This document shows positions 1 to 11,896 of a stretch of DNA of 64,000 nucleotides, piece by piece (the first letter of the stretch is position 1; each line of letters starts with the position of its first letter). The stretch comes from Enoplolaimus lenunculus (Eukaryota > Nematoda > Enoplea > Enoplida > Thoracostomopsidae): positions 124,001 to 188,000 of the forward strand of contig JASANG010002193.1 in the NCBI GenBank assembly GCA_030248215.1. Direction: 5' to 3'. The notes under the pieces are model-generated. The model saw nothing but the letters and a program-made list of their open reading frames with translations, had not been told where the DNA came from and searched no databases. The position numbers and the translations under genes are program-made.

Positions 1-1628
1 CTTTGCAGCTTAAATGTGATAACCGCTTTTTGCGGCGGAGAACGTGTAATTTAAAGAGTTGTCTATGTAGAGGAAGGAATTGTGAGAAGTTCGTGATTTT
101 GCCTTAAGCCTGTATCCTGTATCGCCTGTATAGTTCTTTCCTCGATGTATGCGTATCGCTCTGATTTAGTAAAACGCGGCCGGTAAATGTTTATTATAAA
201 TCCCAACCCGCAACCCGTATGACACAAAATACCCAAAATTAAGGCCAGCAAATCACAGGTTATGCAATTTAACTGGTAACCCGAGCCGGAATCCTTAAAG
301 CCGACGTCTGAATCTGATTTAATCCAGCCACTGGCTTTACCGTACCCAATACTTTTGCCGTTTTCCAGAATCCGTGCAATTCTAACCCCGTTAGAATTAC
401 ACCCCGTTAAACCGTGTACTCTAACCCCGTTAGAGTTACACCAAATTTCCGACCAATCTAACCCCGTTAGATTTGGCCCAGCCGTTGTAGAATAATAAAT
501 CTAACCCCGTTAGATTTATTAGACTACTTTTTCCCAGGTTTCCTTTAATACCCCAAGTTTCCTTTAACACATGCCACCAGTATTCTATACTGGGTGATAC
601 CGCGCCTTGCGCAACGCCGATTAAACCAATATCCCGTAGTTTCCTTCACATGCTTATGCCACCGTGACAATCTTAAATTACTTCCGTTCGACCTTACTTA
701 TTAAAATTCCGCCTTCAACGCAAAACCAAAACTTAAGAAACAATGTAAAAGTCCGTTCACCAGCCAGAAAATACACAACCGAGTTGTAGCGAAACAAAAC
801 CAAGACTGATTCCGGTCCTGGCTACCCAAATCGGCATCTCGACCTCATTTGCATTTTTGCCGACACCCACAATTGGGTGTCCGCAATGCGGTTGAGGTCG
901 AGAGCCACACATCCTGTACAACACTCCATCTACAACAACAACAACAATAACCGGTACAACACCCAATAACCAAGCACCATTGCGGTGCTGACATAGCCTA
1001 GCTATGTCGTTATTAGCAGATATAGCCAACTCTGAATACAACATTAATCAGCCACATTATACGGCCACGCAGGGCCCAGGTAAGTTTGACATTGCGGACA
1101 CAGCCGCCATAGCATCGATTTTAACATTTTCTACGCTTTGTAGCAACGCCTAAGCCTAACTTAAGTTCTAAGAGAGACTAGGTGGAGCCAGGAACTCCCT
1201 TAAGGTGTGGTTTTGATATAGGGTTTTATTTTTAGTTTTAGTTTTTAGTTTGAAATAGGTTTAAGTGTGGCATAGCCACCTACAGGAATGTTTTATCTCC
1301 GGAAGTTGTCTTTTATTGTGTTCTCAAAGGGTTTGTGCCCCTCCAACCCCCTACACACTAGGCAGTTTACGTATATATTGTGCATCATATACATTTTCAA
1401 ACAGCTAAACATTAAAAATGATAATACACAAATAGCGCATTCAAACCAGAGGCGTTGCCAAGATTTGGTTTCCGGAGGGTAGACTAATTTTTCAAAGGAA
1501 AAACTCAACATATTATTTTAATTGTATGAGCAACGCAAAATAAAATTACGTTTGATATGTGTCAAATTAGTACAAACGGAAAATTTCACCCGACCCGTAA
1601 TGTGAGGGGTTACCAAAATTTTATTTTC
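1..1628. other. Intergenic, no gene recognised
   Basis: No reading frame here resembles a known protein. The stretch holds four palindromes around position 378-521 (listed separately). Between 1141 and 1270 there is a T/TTTAG-rich run. Nothing else can be supported. Confidence 0.6.
378..521. repeat. Four short palindromes sharing a TCTAACCCCGTTAGA core
   Basis: Copies lie at about 378-398, 418-436, 455-473 and 493-521. Each has the same 15-nt core with a 3-nt CCC loop. The flanking bases differ between copies but stay self-complementary (AAT/ATT, AC/GT, AA/TT, TAATAAA/TTTATTA). The last copy forms a stem of about 13 bp. Seen directly; function unknown. Confidence 0.75.
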
Positions 1629-1960
1629 CTAAAGTCTCCATTTGCACGGATAATATCCGAATTTCTCAAAATCCCGAGGTAAAAAGGCTATGAAAAAATC
1701 CCAATTTCTATGATAATATCTCAATTTCCCAAAAACCCACTTTCCAAAAATCGAAATTTCGTAAAATATCTCAATGTCCCGAATATCCGAATTTCCCAAA
1801 ATCCCAATTTCCCGGGTAATATCCCAATTTCCCAAAATTCTAATTTTCCAAATTCCCGAGCGAAAAAGGCTGCGTTCAAAATCCAAATTTCACGGGTAAT
1901 CTTCAAATTTCCCAAAATACTAATTTCCCGGGCGATATCTTTGGATTTTCGAAACTCCCT
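1629..1960. repeat. Degenerate minisatellite rich in AATTTCCCAAAATCCC
   Basis: Repeats of the type AATTTCCC(A)AAATCCC and 'atatcccaatttcc' recur about every 15-25 bases with many substitutions. The frames that cross it are repeat-encoded and are not treated as genes. Confidence 0.7.
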
Positions 1961-2379
1961 CTTCAGTACATGGTCCTTGGACCCTATGCTTTTGCCGGAT
2001 CAGTTGGGACAGCTTCAAACGTATGTTTTTGATGGGTGGATCGAAACGGCTGGGACAGCTTCAAGCCCATGTTTTCGTTCAGCATTTCTAGTGAATTAAT
2101 TTATTAACTAATTGCCAAAACAAATATTCTCCAAACACCAAAATCTTTCGTCATTCGTTTGTGCAGGTTGTATTAACTATTGACTAACGTTTTACGAACT
2201 GCAGTGCCGACTCCGGTTTTTTCACATCCGCTTGCGCACTGCTTACTCCTTACCTTCGCTATATTTTGTTCTCATTGCAGACAGGAATGATAGATCACTG
2301 TTATTTATATTTTGCAAAATATATCAAAAATAAGCGGACGACGACTGGATCAAAAAGATTTTATTACCCCGTCACGAAG

Positions 2380-3080
2380 CTGCCCCTGCTGTCCTGTCCG
2401 ACCCAACATAAATATAGGCTCGAAACTGTCTCGGCTCTCCCGACGACCAAGCAAAAGCATAGGTTCGAAGTTGTCCCGGCTGCCCCGACCGACCCAACGA
2501 AAACACACGCTCGAAGTTGTCCCGGCTGTCACAATCGACCCAGTGAAAACCATGAGTTGAAACGGTCACCTCTGTCCCTACCGGCCCAGCAAGAACAAAG
2601 GCTCAAACCTGTCCACCCGACCCAGCGAAACAGAAGCTCGAAGCTGTCCTGGCTGTGCCGCCCGACCTGCAAAAACATAGACTCGAAGCTGTCCTGTTGG
2701 TCCCGCCCGACCAGCAAAATGGCCAATGTTACTCTGAGGGGCGTCCAGTTTTCCCGCCGGACAGCAACAGGTCAACACTCCTCCCCATATATTTGTCCTG
2801 GGACGGAGGGACAGCTTCGATACTAAATATGTTTCGCTGGGTCGGCTGGGACATCTTCGAGCGTGTGTTCTCGTTGGGTTGGCCGGGACAGCTTCGAGCG
2901 TATGTTCTCGTTGGGTTTGCCGGGACAGCCGGAACAGCTCGAGCATGTGTTTTGGCTGGGTCGGGCGGGACCGCCAGGACAGCTTCGACCGTGTGTTGTC
3001 GCTGCGTCGGTTGGGGTAGCTTCGAGCGTGTGTTTTCGTTAAGTCGGCTTGGGACAGGCAGGACAGCTTTGAGCCCATAA
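2380..3080. repeat. Inverted pair of minisatellite arms
   Basis: The left arm (about 2380-2720) repeats a unit of about 50-60 bp containing 'cgaagctgtcccggctg' and 'cgacccaacgaaaacaca'. The right arm (about 2795-3080) carries the same unit in reverse complement ('gggacagcttcgagcgtgtg'). Between the arms lies a MITE end (2721-2752) followed by unrelated sequence. The long proline- or glycine-rich frames in both arms are products of the repeat. The inverted layout looks like the result of a rearrangement (see findings). Confidence 0.75.
2721..2752 (+). mobile_element. Truncated end of the TTAGGC-bearing MITE family
   Basis: Begins GGCCAATGTTACTCTGAGG and continues with GGCGTCCAG, matching the terminal repeat of the 178-bp copies at 3088 and 42320. 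It is preceded by AGCAAAAT, the reverse complement of the ATTTTGCT that precedes the copy at 3088. The rest of the element is absent. Confidence 0.65.
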
Positions 3081-3087
3081 TTTTGCT

Positions 3088-3265
3088 GGCCCATGTTACT
3101 TTAAGGGGCGTAAAGGTTTCTGGTGGGTCTATAAAACAGTAGGTTTAGATTCTAAATCTTTTTGCTTAGGCTTCATAGGCTTAAGCTTAGGAACACATTT
3201 TTGCAACGCTTAGGCTTAGGAATATGCTTTAGTCTACTGTTACTCCACTTAAAGTAACATTGGCC
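3088..3265 (+). mobile_element. 178-bp MITE with TTAGGC-like core (copy 1)
   Basis: Left end GGCCCATGTTACTTTAAGGG and right end CTTAAAGTAACATTGGCC form inverted terminal repeats of about 20 bp. The interior holds several TTAGGC-like units ('gcttaggcttcataggctt', 'acgcttaggcttagg'). Its length equals that of the inverted copy at 42320-42497 and the two align end to end. No ORF. It is too small to move by itself. Confidence 0.85.
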
Positions 3266-5569
3266 TATTTTTTTATAAGCTGGGCTTTAATACAACTCTC
3301 CGCACTCCAGAAATATTTATATATACCAATGTAGTGAACCGAATGTAGGGGGTACCCATTTTGAATCTCAGTAACAACCCGTGTCCCTATTAATAACAGC
3401 CCGTTAGTGGACGAGACCAAAACACAATCGCATAGACCGCTCAAATGTGTAAACAGACACTTTGACGTCCCGGATAAACTTTAAAGTTTCAGATTCGATT
3501 TATTGAGCTGCCAACACAATTGAGACGCACAAACATTAACCGGCTTTCTAAAATATTTTGGAGAAGAAATGGCAGATACACCGAAATTTTTTGGATGAAT
3601 TTCGTAACCGTCACTTCACTTCGAACAACTGCACTTAGACAACGTAATTTTCGTCTATTTCTATAACAAAAACGGATATCCCGTTCCACTTTGGTATGTT
3701 ACCAAATAACAGAGGGCACCTTTGAAGAAGAAAAATATACATCAGTCCCTCTCTTATTCGGGTTGCTACCTATATACGCTATTATAGAATGTATTATTAA
3801 GTTCTCATCAATAAACTTGTAATTTCTAGGTAAAAAAGGGAATTTTTAATTAAAAATGAAAACCTTTACGCTCGTAGAAATTTGGATCATTAACTTTTAC
3901 TAAACATTTTAATGCTGCTCAAAAAACAAAAAAATGCATTTTAATTAGGCATTCAAAATAATAACCACGTCAAGAGTAACAATGTACCGCCTGGGAGACA
4001 TTGGACTCAGAATATGCGGGACGCTTAGCATTACGCATTAGGATCAGGCTTACGTTTAAGCTCGTCCTATTGAAAACAACTTTGGTGAAAGGGTAACTAT
4101 TTCTAAAATCCTGTAAACAATTTTCCTCAAAATTGTACCACATTTTGTAAAACTATTCAAAATTTCGCCAGCTAAACTGTCGGAACTTCTGACAGAAATT
4201 CAACCAGAGCTGCAGGCCAATTTTGCTATTAGAGCCAGACCTCATACTACGGACCATGCAAAAATCCGGGACGGAACGTTTTAGTGCAGGACTGCAATTC
4301 AAGCTAGACTTCGAACCCCATATGTTTCGGGTTGGAGTGGTTTTACCATCGCCATTCGGTTATAGGAGCGTGACGTTCGACAGCACATGGGCTCTCATGT
4401 TTTGTGGAGGTTTAGTACTGGGTATACGCGTAAGTAGCGAACTGTATCATTGCTGAACACTTCGTATTGGGTATAATCTCACGTACATAGTTTATCCTGA
4501 GCTGATCATAGTTTACTCTCCAAGACAACGGCATAAACTACGTCAATTCCAAATGTTTTTGATTTTTTGTAAAAAAGTTCAAGGATGAAAAATTTACATA
4601 ATTGACAACTTCAAAATAAAAATGTCGATACGAAAATATGATGTGAAAATGACCAACAATTAATTAGTTTGCTATAGTTTTTGCTCTGTGAGAAATTCTA
4701 AAATAATTCAGCATGTCACGTTACTTCCTCATCAAAATTCACTATGAAATGATGCTAACGACATTTTTCATACATAATTCTGAAATAAATAATTCGGTAA
4801 ACAAAACAGACACAGACACGCATAGTTTGACACATTTACGTTGGAGCAAAACAAATATATTAATACAGTCCGCTATTCGAGCACCAGTATAAGCAGAGTA
4901 AAAATGATAAAACACAACACTTTAGCTCATATATGCTTGTATTTAAAAAAACTGCAACCTTAAACAAGATGCAAACGCAAAATTAGCTTAAGTTTAACTG
5001 ATTCACAATGACGCAAAATGCTGTTACTGCGTTTTCTAAAGCCTGTCCTCAAACACGAACCAAGTTTTGGCAGGAATTCAAGCTGAAAGACAAATTCTGC
5101 AAGAACCTTAAACTATATATGTTATTTTATACGTACCTACTACCTATATAATGTATAATACACACATAAATAAATAAATAAATAAATAAATAATGCATCG
5201 GTTCAACGAAACATAGAGCGACATTAAATTATTTTCAATTTAACATTGATACATCGAAGCTACGAAAATCCGATTTAAAATTCAACTGAATAAAATGCTA
5301 TCTTCCATAGCGACTGTAGCGCACAAACATAAACTAATTCAACAAATACTAGCTAACTTGCAACAATGAAGCATCGAAAAACTGCCGAGCGACAAACAAA
5401 AATCATATGTAGGAGTTTTGGTATGGCCACTTTATAATTTCCAATCACGGAGGCTGCTATCCCATGAAACATTCGCAATTTCAAAGAACCTAAACTGGAT
5501 TGTGATCTGCTCAAGCCCCCAATTCCCCCTACAGAAAAACTCCCAGCGCTAAGAAGCTCATTATTAGAA
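3266..5569. other. Intergenic, no gene recognised
   Basis: A/T-rich sequence. A 77-codon open frame at 4223-4456 (+) has no recognisable motif and is not called. An (AAAT)n microsatellite lies at about 5165-5193. No RNA gene was seen. Confidence 0.6.
5165..5193. repeat. (AAAT)n microsatellite
   Basis: About seven uninterrupted tetranucleotide units (ataaataaataa...). Seen directly. Confidence 0.95.
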
Positions 5570-5752
5570 CTAAAATTTCAAATCAAGCACCTTTGATACT
5601 GCGTTTTTGGCGATCCAGTATGAAAACCGCTTAGTGTTGGCGGCCTGAGGGACGGCCGCTTCCATCCTGGTTAAAGCATCTTGAATATGCGAAAGGTCCA
5701 GGCTGCAGTGGCCCCCCTGATTATAAAGCATACTGTGCGCATAGCAAGCAAG
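5570..5752 (-). CDS. Possible terminal coding exon of an unrecognised gene
   Basis: On the minus strand an open stretch of about 60 codons ends with a TAG at 5570-5572. It encodes a balanced peptide that includes LDLSHIQDALTRMEAAVPQ and RFSYWIAKNAVSKVLDLKF. The composition (hydrophobic heptad-like spacing, few rare codons, higher GC than the flanks) looks like real protein. A plausible acceptor, 'cttgctatgcgcacag', lies just inside the 5' side, so the exon may begin near 5729. I do not recognise the family, and no upstream exon could be linked. It could be a 3' exon of a gene upstream of NAA60, or a pseudogene piece. Confidence 0.35.
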   Translation of the reverse strand, partial: LACYAHSMLYNQGGHCSLDLSHIQDALTRMEAAVPQAANTKRFSYWIAKNAVSKVLDLKF

Positions 5753-6419
5753 CTACTCTATACATAACAACTGTGGAAGAGAAACTTTCCATTCATCAAA
5801 TTACAACCAGGTTTATGTTAGCTAAACAAGTGCCTAGAACCCGACCCTGTGACTAGCACTAAATCTGAAGACAGAAGCGTCAGAAGCTATAGTATTTTCA
5901 AATCATAAATCAACAATGACGTAACCAAAGTTCTTAAAACCAAATATAAACGCGAATGAACTGCGAAAAAAAAGAAGAATTTCATAATATCAAAATTTGT
6001 TGTTTTGAAAACTGACCTCGCAATCTGCTACGAATCCAATATAAAAAAGTTAAGGTTTCGTTATACAATTTTGAACAAAACGTTACTAATTCTAATCATC
6101 ATGCAACTCAAAAACATTTTCCAATTACTCAAAAGCTAACGAAAAACAAATATCACCTAACCAAACTAGGCTATACGTCCTCGAATCGTTAAAGTAGCTT
6201 CGGAAAGGCTAACTTCTGACTGTCGGGATCACCACTACCGATGAATGTCCAGTCCGACAAACATAACCGATGTTCCCATATACCATAACAGCAGCCTGGA
6301 CACTGAGAGGCGACAACACTTAGTCAACGAAACAAAGAGGAAAGAAAAGGAAATTGGCAATCATTGCTGGATATGTCAGGAGTTACCGCTAACTTAAGAA
6401 CGACGTAAATATTGAGCTG
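5753..6419. other. Intergenic, no feature seen
   Basis: A/T-rich sequence without convincing coding frames, RNA genes or repeats. Confidence 0.5.
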
Positions 6420-7215
6420 GCATTGACAAACGCAACTAATGACGACATTATCACACAATATTGATGGGTTTGAATCACGACACCGCCGCTACCGATTGCC
6501 GTATAATAACGTAATAAACGAGACTGTAAGTGCCAAACCGATGCTGATGATGTCATCACACAATATTGATGTTTTGCAAAGAGGCAACCGCACAATTAAC
6601 ATTACTTCATTTACATCGCAAACACAGATGTAAGCAGTAATAGTAAGCTGCAAATGACGACAGTAGTCGCATAAATATCATATAAAGGCATTGACCAATT
6701 TACATACTAACCACAGAATGACGTCATAACTGTTGCGGATAAGTGGACGACGTAGTTAATGACGTTATACTTGCTTCTGATGTCATAACACGTTTAATGT
6801 CACTTCACAGCCTACTGCTTACTTCACAACCAACACTCGCATAATTATCCAACGACGTCATTGCCTGACGAACATGTTATTAGCTGCACAACGACACCAT
6901 GTCTGTTATCGATAACTCAATAACGAGGTAATCAATGACGTAGCAGTCGATGACGCAATGGATGACATCAGTACACGATTGATGGCATGATGCTTGTTAT
7001 CTTGTTATATTGACATATTGCAGTTGATGACATAACACGATTACAGTTAATGACGTCAATACGTAGTACTCCTATAACCATCCCATTACGTCGTCATGTA
7101 TGTTACCGATAACTTAGCAACGACGTAATCAATGACGTAGTAGTCGCTGACGCAGCAGATGACGTCATCACACGATTGACAACTTGACTACGGCGTGACG
7201 TCATCAAACGCGTAA
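6420..7215. repeat. Degenerate repeat region rich in TGACGTCA motifs
   Basis: Blocks such as 'gatgacgtcatcacacgattg' and 'aatgacgtcaatacg' recur. At least five perfect or near-perfect TGACGTCA palindromes (CREB/ATF-type core) occur, with many one-base variants (TGATGTCA, TGACGTAA, TGACATCA). It may be a decayed minisatellite. Any regulatory role is inference only. Confidence 0.6.
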
Positions 7216-8126
7216 GGCGTGAGCATAGCTGAGCGAATGATACACGCAATGCGCGTCGTACAAACGAAAATCCGAACCGGCACGGTGACACGCAAACGGT
7301 TGCGGCAATTGCGCAGTACTGCGTAAAATGATATTATTACATTCGAGATAAGGATGTAAACTGTATCTTAATTTTTACTTCGGTAACTAAACACTAAGAC
7401 ATTCAAGTTTTGTACCGTGTTTACAGTCACTGAAAAAATCAACTAATCTGTGAATATTGTAACTAAATTGAATTAACCCTTTTCCATTTGCACTGTTCGT
7501 CAGGTTATCTATTTATCTACCTTAACTGTCGTTTTACTAAAGCCATATTGACGCGTGCAAGTTTTTGCAGTGAGAACTCGCAGCTGCAACTTGCACGAAA
7601 TACTTGAAGTTGAAGTAGCAAGTATTTTTAAAGGCACATTACGATTGACCAATCAAACTGCACGAGCAAGAAATTCAAGTAACTTGCAAATGTGTTCACA
7701 GGTGCGAAAAAAATAAAGTAGCATAAATTCCAGTGAATGTTTTGCAGCTGCAAAAACTTCAAAGCTGCCTTGTAACCAAACTTGCACATGCAACTTGCAC
7801 GTGCGTGTTTTTGCTGTAAAAACTTGCACAAGGACACACGTTGATTTAAATGAAACGTAAAATTTTTACTGCTAACATTCAGTATGTTTTGGAGTTTTAG
7901 ACGCTCTCTGTTTTCAGTGTTAGAGTAAAACTGAACAAAAGCTTCATAAAATAATACAATTTAATGCGAATTGAATTTTAAACAAATAATTATGGCGCAG
8001 GATTGGATTTAAAAAATGACAGCTAAAAATAAATGCATAGAACAGTTTTTAACTTTTAAAAGTGAGGGATTTGTAAATCTGACCAGACCATACACCTTGT
8101 ATTCTTAATGGCCGCAAAGAAAAACA
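7216..8126. other. Intergenic, with a foldback-like repeat
   Basis: No gene. At about 7540-7840 the motif 'gcaagtttttgcag' and its relatives ('cagctgcaacttgcac', 'gctgtaaaaacttgcac') occur in both orientations, giving an imperfect inverted repeat of about 300 bp that is probably an old MITE. The rest is unremarkable. Confidence 0.45.
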
Positions 8127-8132
8127 TTTATT
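8127..8132 (-). terminator. Poly(A) signal of the NAA60-like gene
   Basis: AATAAA on the minus strand, 5 bases past the TGA of the last exon. This is very close to the stop, which is common in compact nematode 3' UTRs. Confidence 0.55.
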
Positions 8133-8137
8133 TGAAT

Positions 8138-11100
8138 TCACAGAAACACGCAGCAATGGAAGGTATACTTAGCCAATGCCAAAAAAGGATATAAATAAGA
8201 CCAAGCAGGTTCGCCACCATTGATATACAACACATACGAAAACCCGTCGTACAAAGTACCATCGATTTGATAATATCCTCGGTGGCACTTATGGCGTCTA
8301 TAAATACATATATAACAACAGTGTGACCGGATTTTCGGTTCCGGCAAAATATATTTAATGCTGAAGACTATAACCAGTCCATATTACATTAAGATTTATA
8401 ACTTGAATCACAATATTACGCAGTGAATGCCGAAACTGAATATAAAAGTAACCGGCTGTGGGGTTTTTAGTATCCAGTAGCACCCTCCTGTACAACAAAT
8501 AAAACGATTTCAATGCACTTTCAACAATAATTATTCGCTCGGGATGAGCGGTTTTGGTTATTTTCGGACCGTAAATAACGGCGATTTTTGGAATTTGTAA
8601 AATATACCACGAAAGTGCGAACATTTAAAACACTTTATAGCGCCATTCACAAATAAACCAAATTATTTCACGCAGCACATAACTTACTTAAATTGGCGTT
8701 TTTCATAAAATGTTATGGCATCAAAATTAGTGGCTAGAACATGCAAATACACCGCTTTTGCCATTCCAATTGCAGTGCCATGGCCGTTTGTTAAATATGA
8801 GACCAGATAGTCCAAGAGAGACGATGCTGAAAAACACAACACTGAGATAAATGAAAATATACTATAACTGCACGATATATTTTGTCATAACACTTTTAAA
8901 TGCCCAAGCATTTACCGCGCAGATTAAAATAGTAACCTAAGACTACAAAGTACAAAAAGGTCGTATCTTTTAACTCGCCAGTGCCGTGATACCATTGCCA
9001 TCATAATTACATGCTCAGACATGGATATACGAATTTGTCTCCGCTGTCTCACAATACGCAACATCATTTTGAAAATAATCGGTCAGAAACAAAGTTTACG
9101 AAAAAATCTCATACCTATGCCACGTTGTCTAAACGGCTTAAGCACACCAAGACTGAGAATATAAGCAACTGGTGTATTGGCAGGGAATGACTTAGATAAA
9201 ATATCACGCTCCTGAAAAACAACACAAAGTATTTAAATAAATAAAGTTTTAAATCCATTCAAACAGATTTGAAATTGAACTCACAAGAAACTGAACCAAC
9301 ATCTTTTTTCTGACAATCGTTCAGATAATATATACAGCTTGTAGTGTTCAAGAAATTCCATGATCACTTATACGATGCTCTTATATTGTCAACATTCAAG
9401 GTTTTGATGAATTGAATATATAGCGTTTTTCAAAAGGATAAAAATAATTAAAATTATTAGTACGGCGACCAATAAAATATATCTGATTCGCTATAATGAG
9501 TTATATTGTACTGCATAGTTCAAACGTATCTATTTCGCTCTGAATTCGCTTCTGATATAACTCAGTTTATTGCTGCGCATTGGTTTTTATAGCAAAGCTT
9601 GTTAAATGAATTCAATACAGAATACATATCAACTTAAACATTTAAATCGAATTTTCTGTCTAACCTCAGCGTTACACTGATTAAGTCGTTTGACTTCTGC
9701 GACAATAAGACCAACTATGCGGTGTTGTGTACTGCAACACGCAGCAACGGTAAACAAATGCGGATTGGTCGTAATATCTTCGTACCAATAGTCGGGGTAT
9801 CTGCAATACCAGTTCAAAACATACAACAGGCAAACAAGAAAAATTAAATCTTTGATCAGATATATACGGATACCCTTAGAACACAGGTTTTCCCTGATTT
9901 CCCTGATAAAAATTCCATGTTCCACAGATTTTTTGTCGAAACAAGAACATTTTCTCTGATTGAACAGCTTGTTTACATGTAACAGTATCAATATATAACA
10001 GTTACGTGCAAAAACTTGTCCGAACACGCTGACTGCAAAGTCACAAAGCTTTCACTGGTAGTTAGATTCTATTTCTGCGACAAATTTTACAAGACTAGGT
10101 AATATACGTATCAAAGGCGCGATGTGCTACTTTTATGTTTTCCACCCAACGAACGGCACTGTTTCACCTGCTACGTCCTTTGAAAGACCACCTAGTATTA
10201 AAAGGCGAATCCAAAACGTATCACGGGCAAAAAAGCTTGTGCGCAAAAAATCTATAGTGCATTTATATTGTGTTGCAGATTCGTCCTAATAACAATAGCC
10301 AGTTATCAGATATGACTCCCTTTTGTAAAGAATAAACGTTACTTCGAAAGGGTACGTATATAGACGAACTACGCGTTAGTTGGTGTCGTTTTGACACTTT
10401 GCAAATAGACCATTTTTCCCTGATCGGCCCATTTTTTTCCCGTTTTCCCTGATTTCACTGATTTCACTGATGAGCGGACGCCATGAGGTTATGTTTCCCG
10501 CAAATTCACTGAGTTTAACAAACGTTTTTAAAGAAAAACTCTAGTTGGCCAGCAATTCATATCATAACACGTTATTTGCCCCGGCCTAACCGGAGCCAAT
10601 TTTTAAATACGATTCTTAATTGACCAGCATGAAAAATAATCCTATCACGCTCGGTTGTCGTTATAAAAATTTGAAAATCACAAGAAATTAATGATCACGG
10701 TATCTTCATATAGTTTGCAGTACGTACACGAGTTTCCATTTCCACTTTTGACCTGCCCGAAATTGCAATCGCTTCAATATATCTAGTATTTCTACATGCT
10801 AAAAGCAGCTTTAGGATATTTGGAACAACCATCGCAAATATCCGGCAGGTTTACACAGGATTCCGGAACCGGATGTCATATTCCGCTTATATATACGTAA
10901 TATATTTGCGTGTATCGGCTTACTCAATAGGAAAAATTTCCCGACAAACACATTTAACTTCATCAATATCTCGAGGCGTCAAAAATCGTAGCTGAATTTC
11001 GTTTCGTTCAAGCAATTCAGGCAAATTGTAAATTGCCGGGGCGGTTATGACACCATTTCTCGTACTCGAAACAGTGACATTTGTCTTGCTAACGTCTGCA

Positions 11101-11153
11101 AGCTCGTCATAATCGGTTTCAGGCTCTAAATGCACAAAATACACTTCAAGCAT
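8138..11153 (-). CDS. NAA60: N-alpha-acetyltransferase 60 homologue (5 exons)
   Basis: Exons on the minus strand: 11153-10924, 9800-9665, 9211-9115, 8826-8688, 8297-8138. Together they give 253 codons with matching phases and GT-AG junctions. The second intron's donor, GTTAGA, is weak. The protein is a GNAT-fold acetyltransferase. NAA60 (NatF) is known to sit on the Golgi face and acetylate N-termini of membrane proteins using acetyl-CoA. Visible family signatures are IDEVKCVCREIFPIEYPDYW, VAYILSLGVLKPFRQRGI (beta4 with the acetyl-CoA loop RQRGIA), VYLHVLATN with the catalytic-type His, and DGFSYVLYINGG near the C-terminus. The catalytic-type Tyr of VAYIL is present. Human NAA60 is 242 residues. 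Here the N-terminus is about 40 residues longer, while the tail after INGG is shorter (about 25 residues) but hydrophobic, so membrane attachment may differ. The start ATG is the first in the open 5' exon. Introns hold old transposon debris. Confidence 0.93.
9801..10923. other. Intron 1 of the NAA60-like gene, with repeat debris
   Basis: The longest intron of the gene. 'Tttccctgatttccctgat' blocks occur near 9887-9905 and again, with variation, at 10415-10480; they may be ends of an old element. A piece of the CCGGATAT family lies near 10830-10890. No internal gene was seen. Confidence 0.45.
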
Positions 11154-11896
11154 CGGTCAATCCCATTTAGAAACGGCTCTCAGGATTGAAACGTGAACTA
11201 CAGTTTATTGGAAGCTAAAACAAGAAAGTATTTTCGAAACAACAGGTATATATATATACACACCGGAATTTCGATTGATACAACCATAACTAACAGCACA
11301 TTACAACCTTCGCGTACACTGAAACTTCGGTCACTGCTGTGTTGATTTTATTACAATTCTTTGAAAAAGAACAAATTAAACGTCTGTCACAAAATCATTT
11401 TTCTTATAACACTACACAAGAGTTTATTTTTTAGTTAAGTGTAAAAATTCAGCATCGCTTTCAATGCAATACATATTGAATAAGTTTTCTGAACACATGG
11501 TACCGTTTTTATCAGACTTGTATGTTTATTGAATTGAAATATATAGATTACAATCTACGCGCTGTAAATTAGTTCTTGAATAAAGACTTGATTGCACAAT
11601 GATAATACGTATATATCAGAAAAAAATATGAAATATAAAAGTTATATTTCCTTTGACTTTCCAACTTGAATACATACAGTTTGTTTATACCTGTTTCAAT
11701 TGAGGTAACAAAGAACGAAGACCCATTGTCAATTAAGTTATTGTGCAACTTCGTGTTTTGAGCATTGACTATCGCTAAACTGTCAAAACAAGCAGTTGTT
11801 GGCAGCTCCATCCACGTGTTCGTTAGAACATTAACATATAGCATTTAAAATGTATATTCATAATTATATATACACGCACGTTTACATACGCATATA
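11154..11896. other. Region 5' of the NAA60-like gene
   Basis: Presumed promoter side of NAA60. No clear TATA box or other motif could be supported, and the ORFs here show no family resemblance. Confidence 0.4.

Noticed and set aside
757-1044. A 95-codon minus-strand frame with a Val run
   Set aside because: The VVVVV run comes from a simple (CAA)n-like stretch, and nothing else in it is recognisable.
1629-2099. Open frames of 85-129 codons
   Set aside because: They translate the AATTTCCC-type repeat into NFP/ISQNPN-like strings, so they are repeat artefacts.
2266-3094. Proline- or glycine-rich proteins on both strands
   Set aside because: The frames come from the minisatellite unit. They are open in several frames at once and show no family signature.
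8355-8624. An 89-codon frame inside the NAA60 intron
   Set aside because: It lies between two firm NAA60 exons, shows no family motif and does not fit the splice phases.
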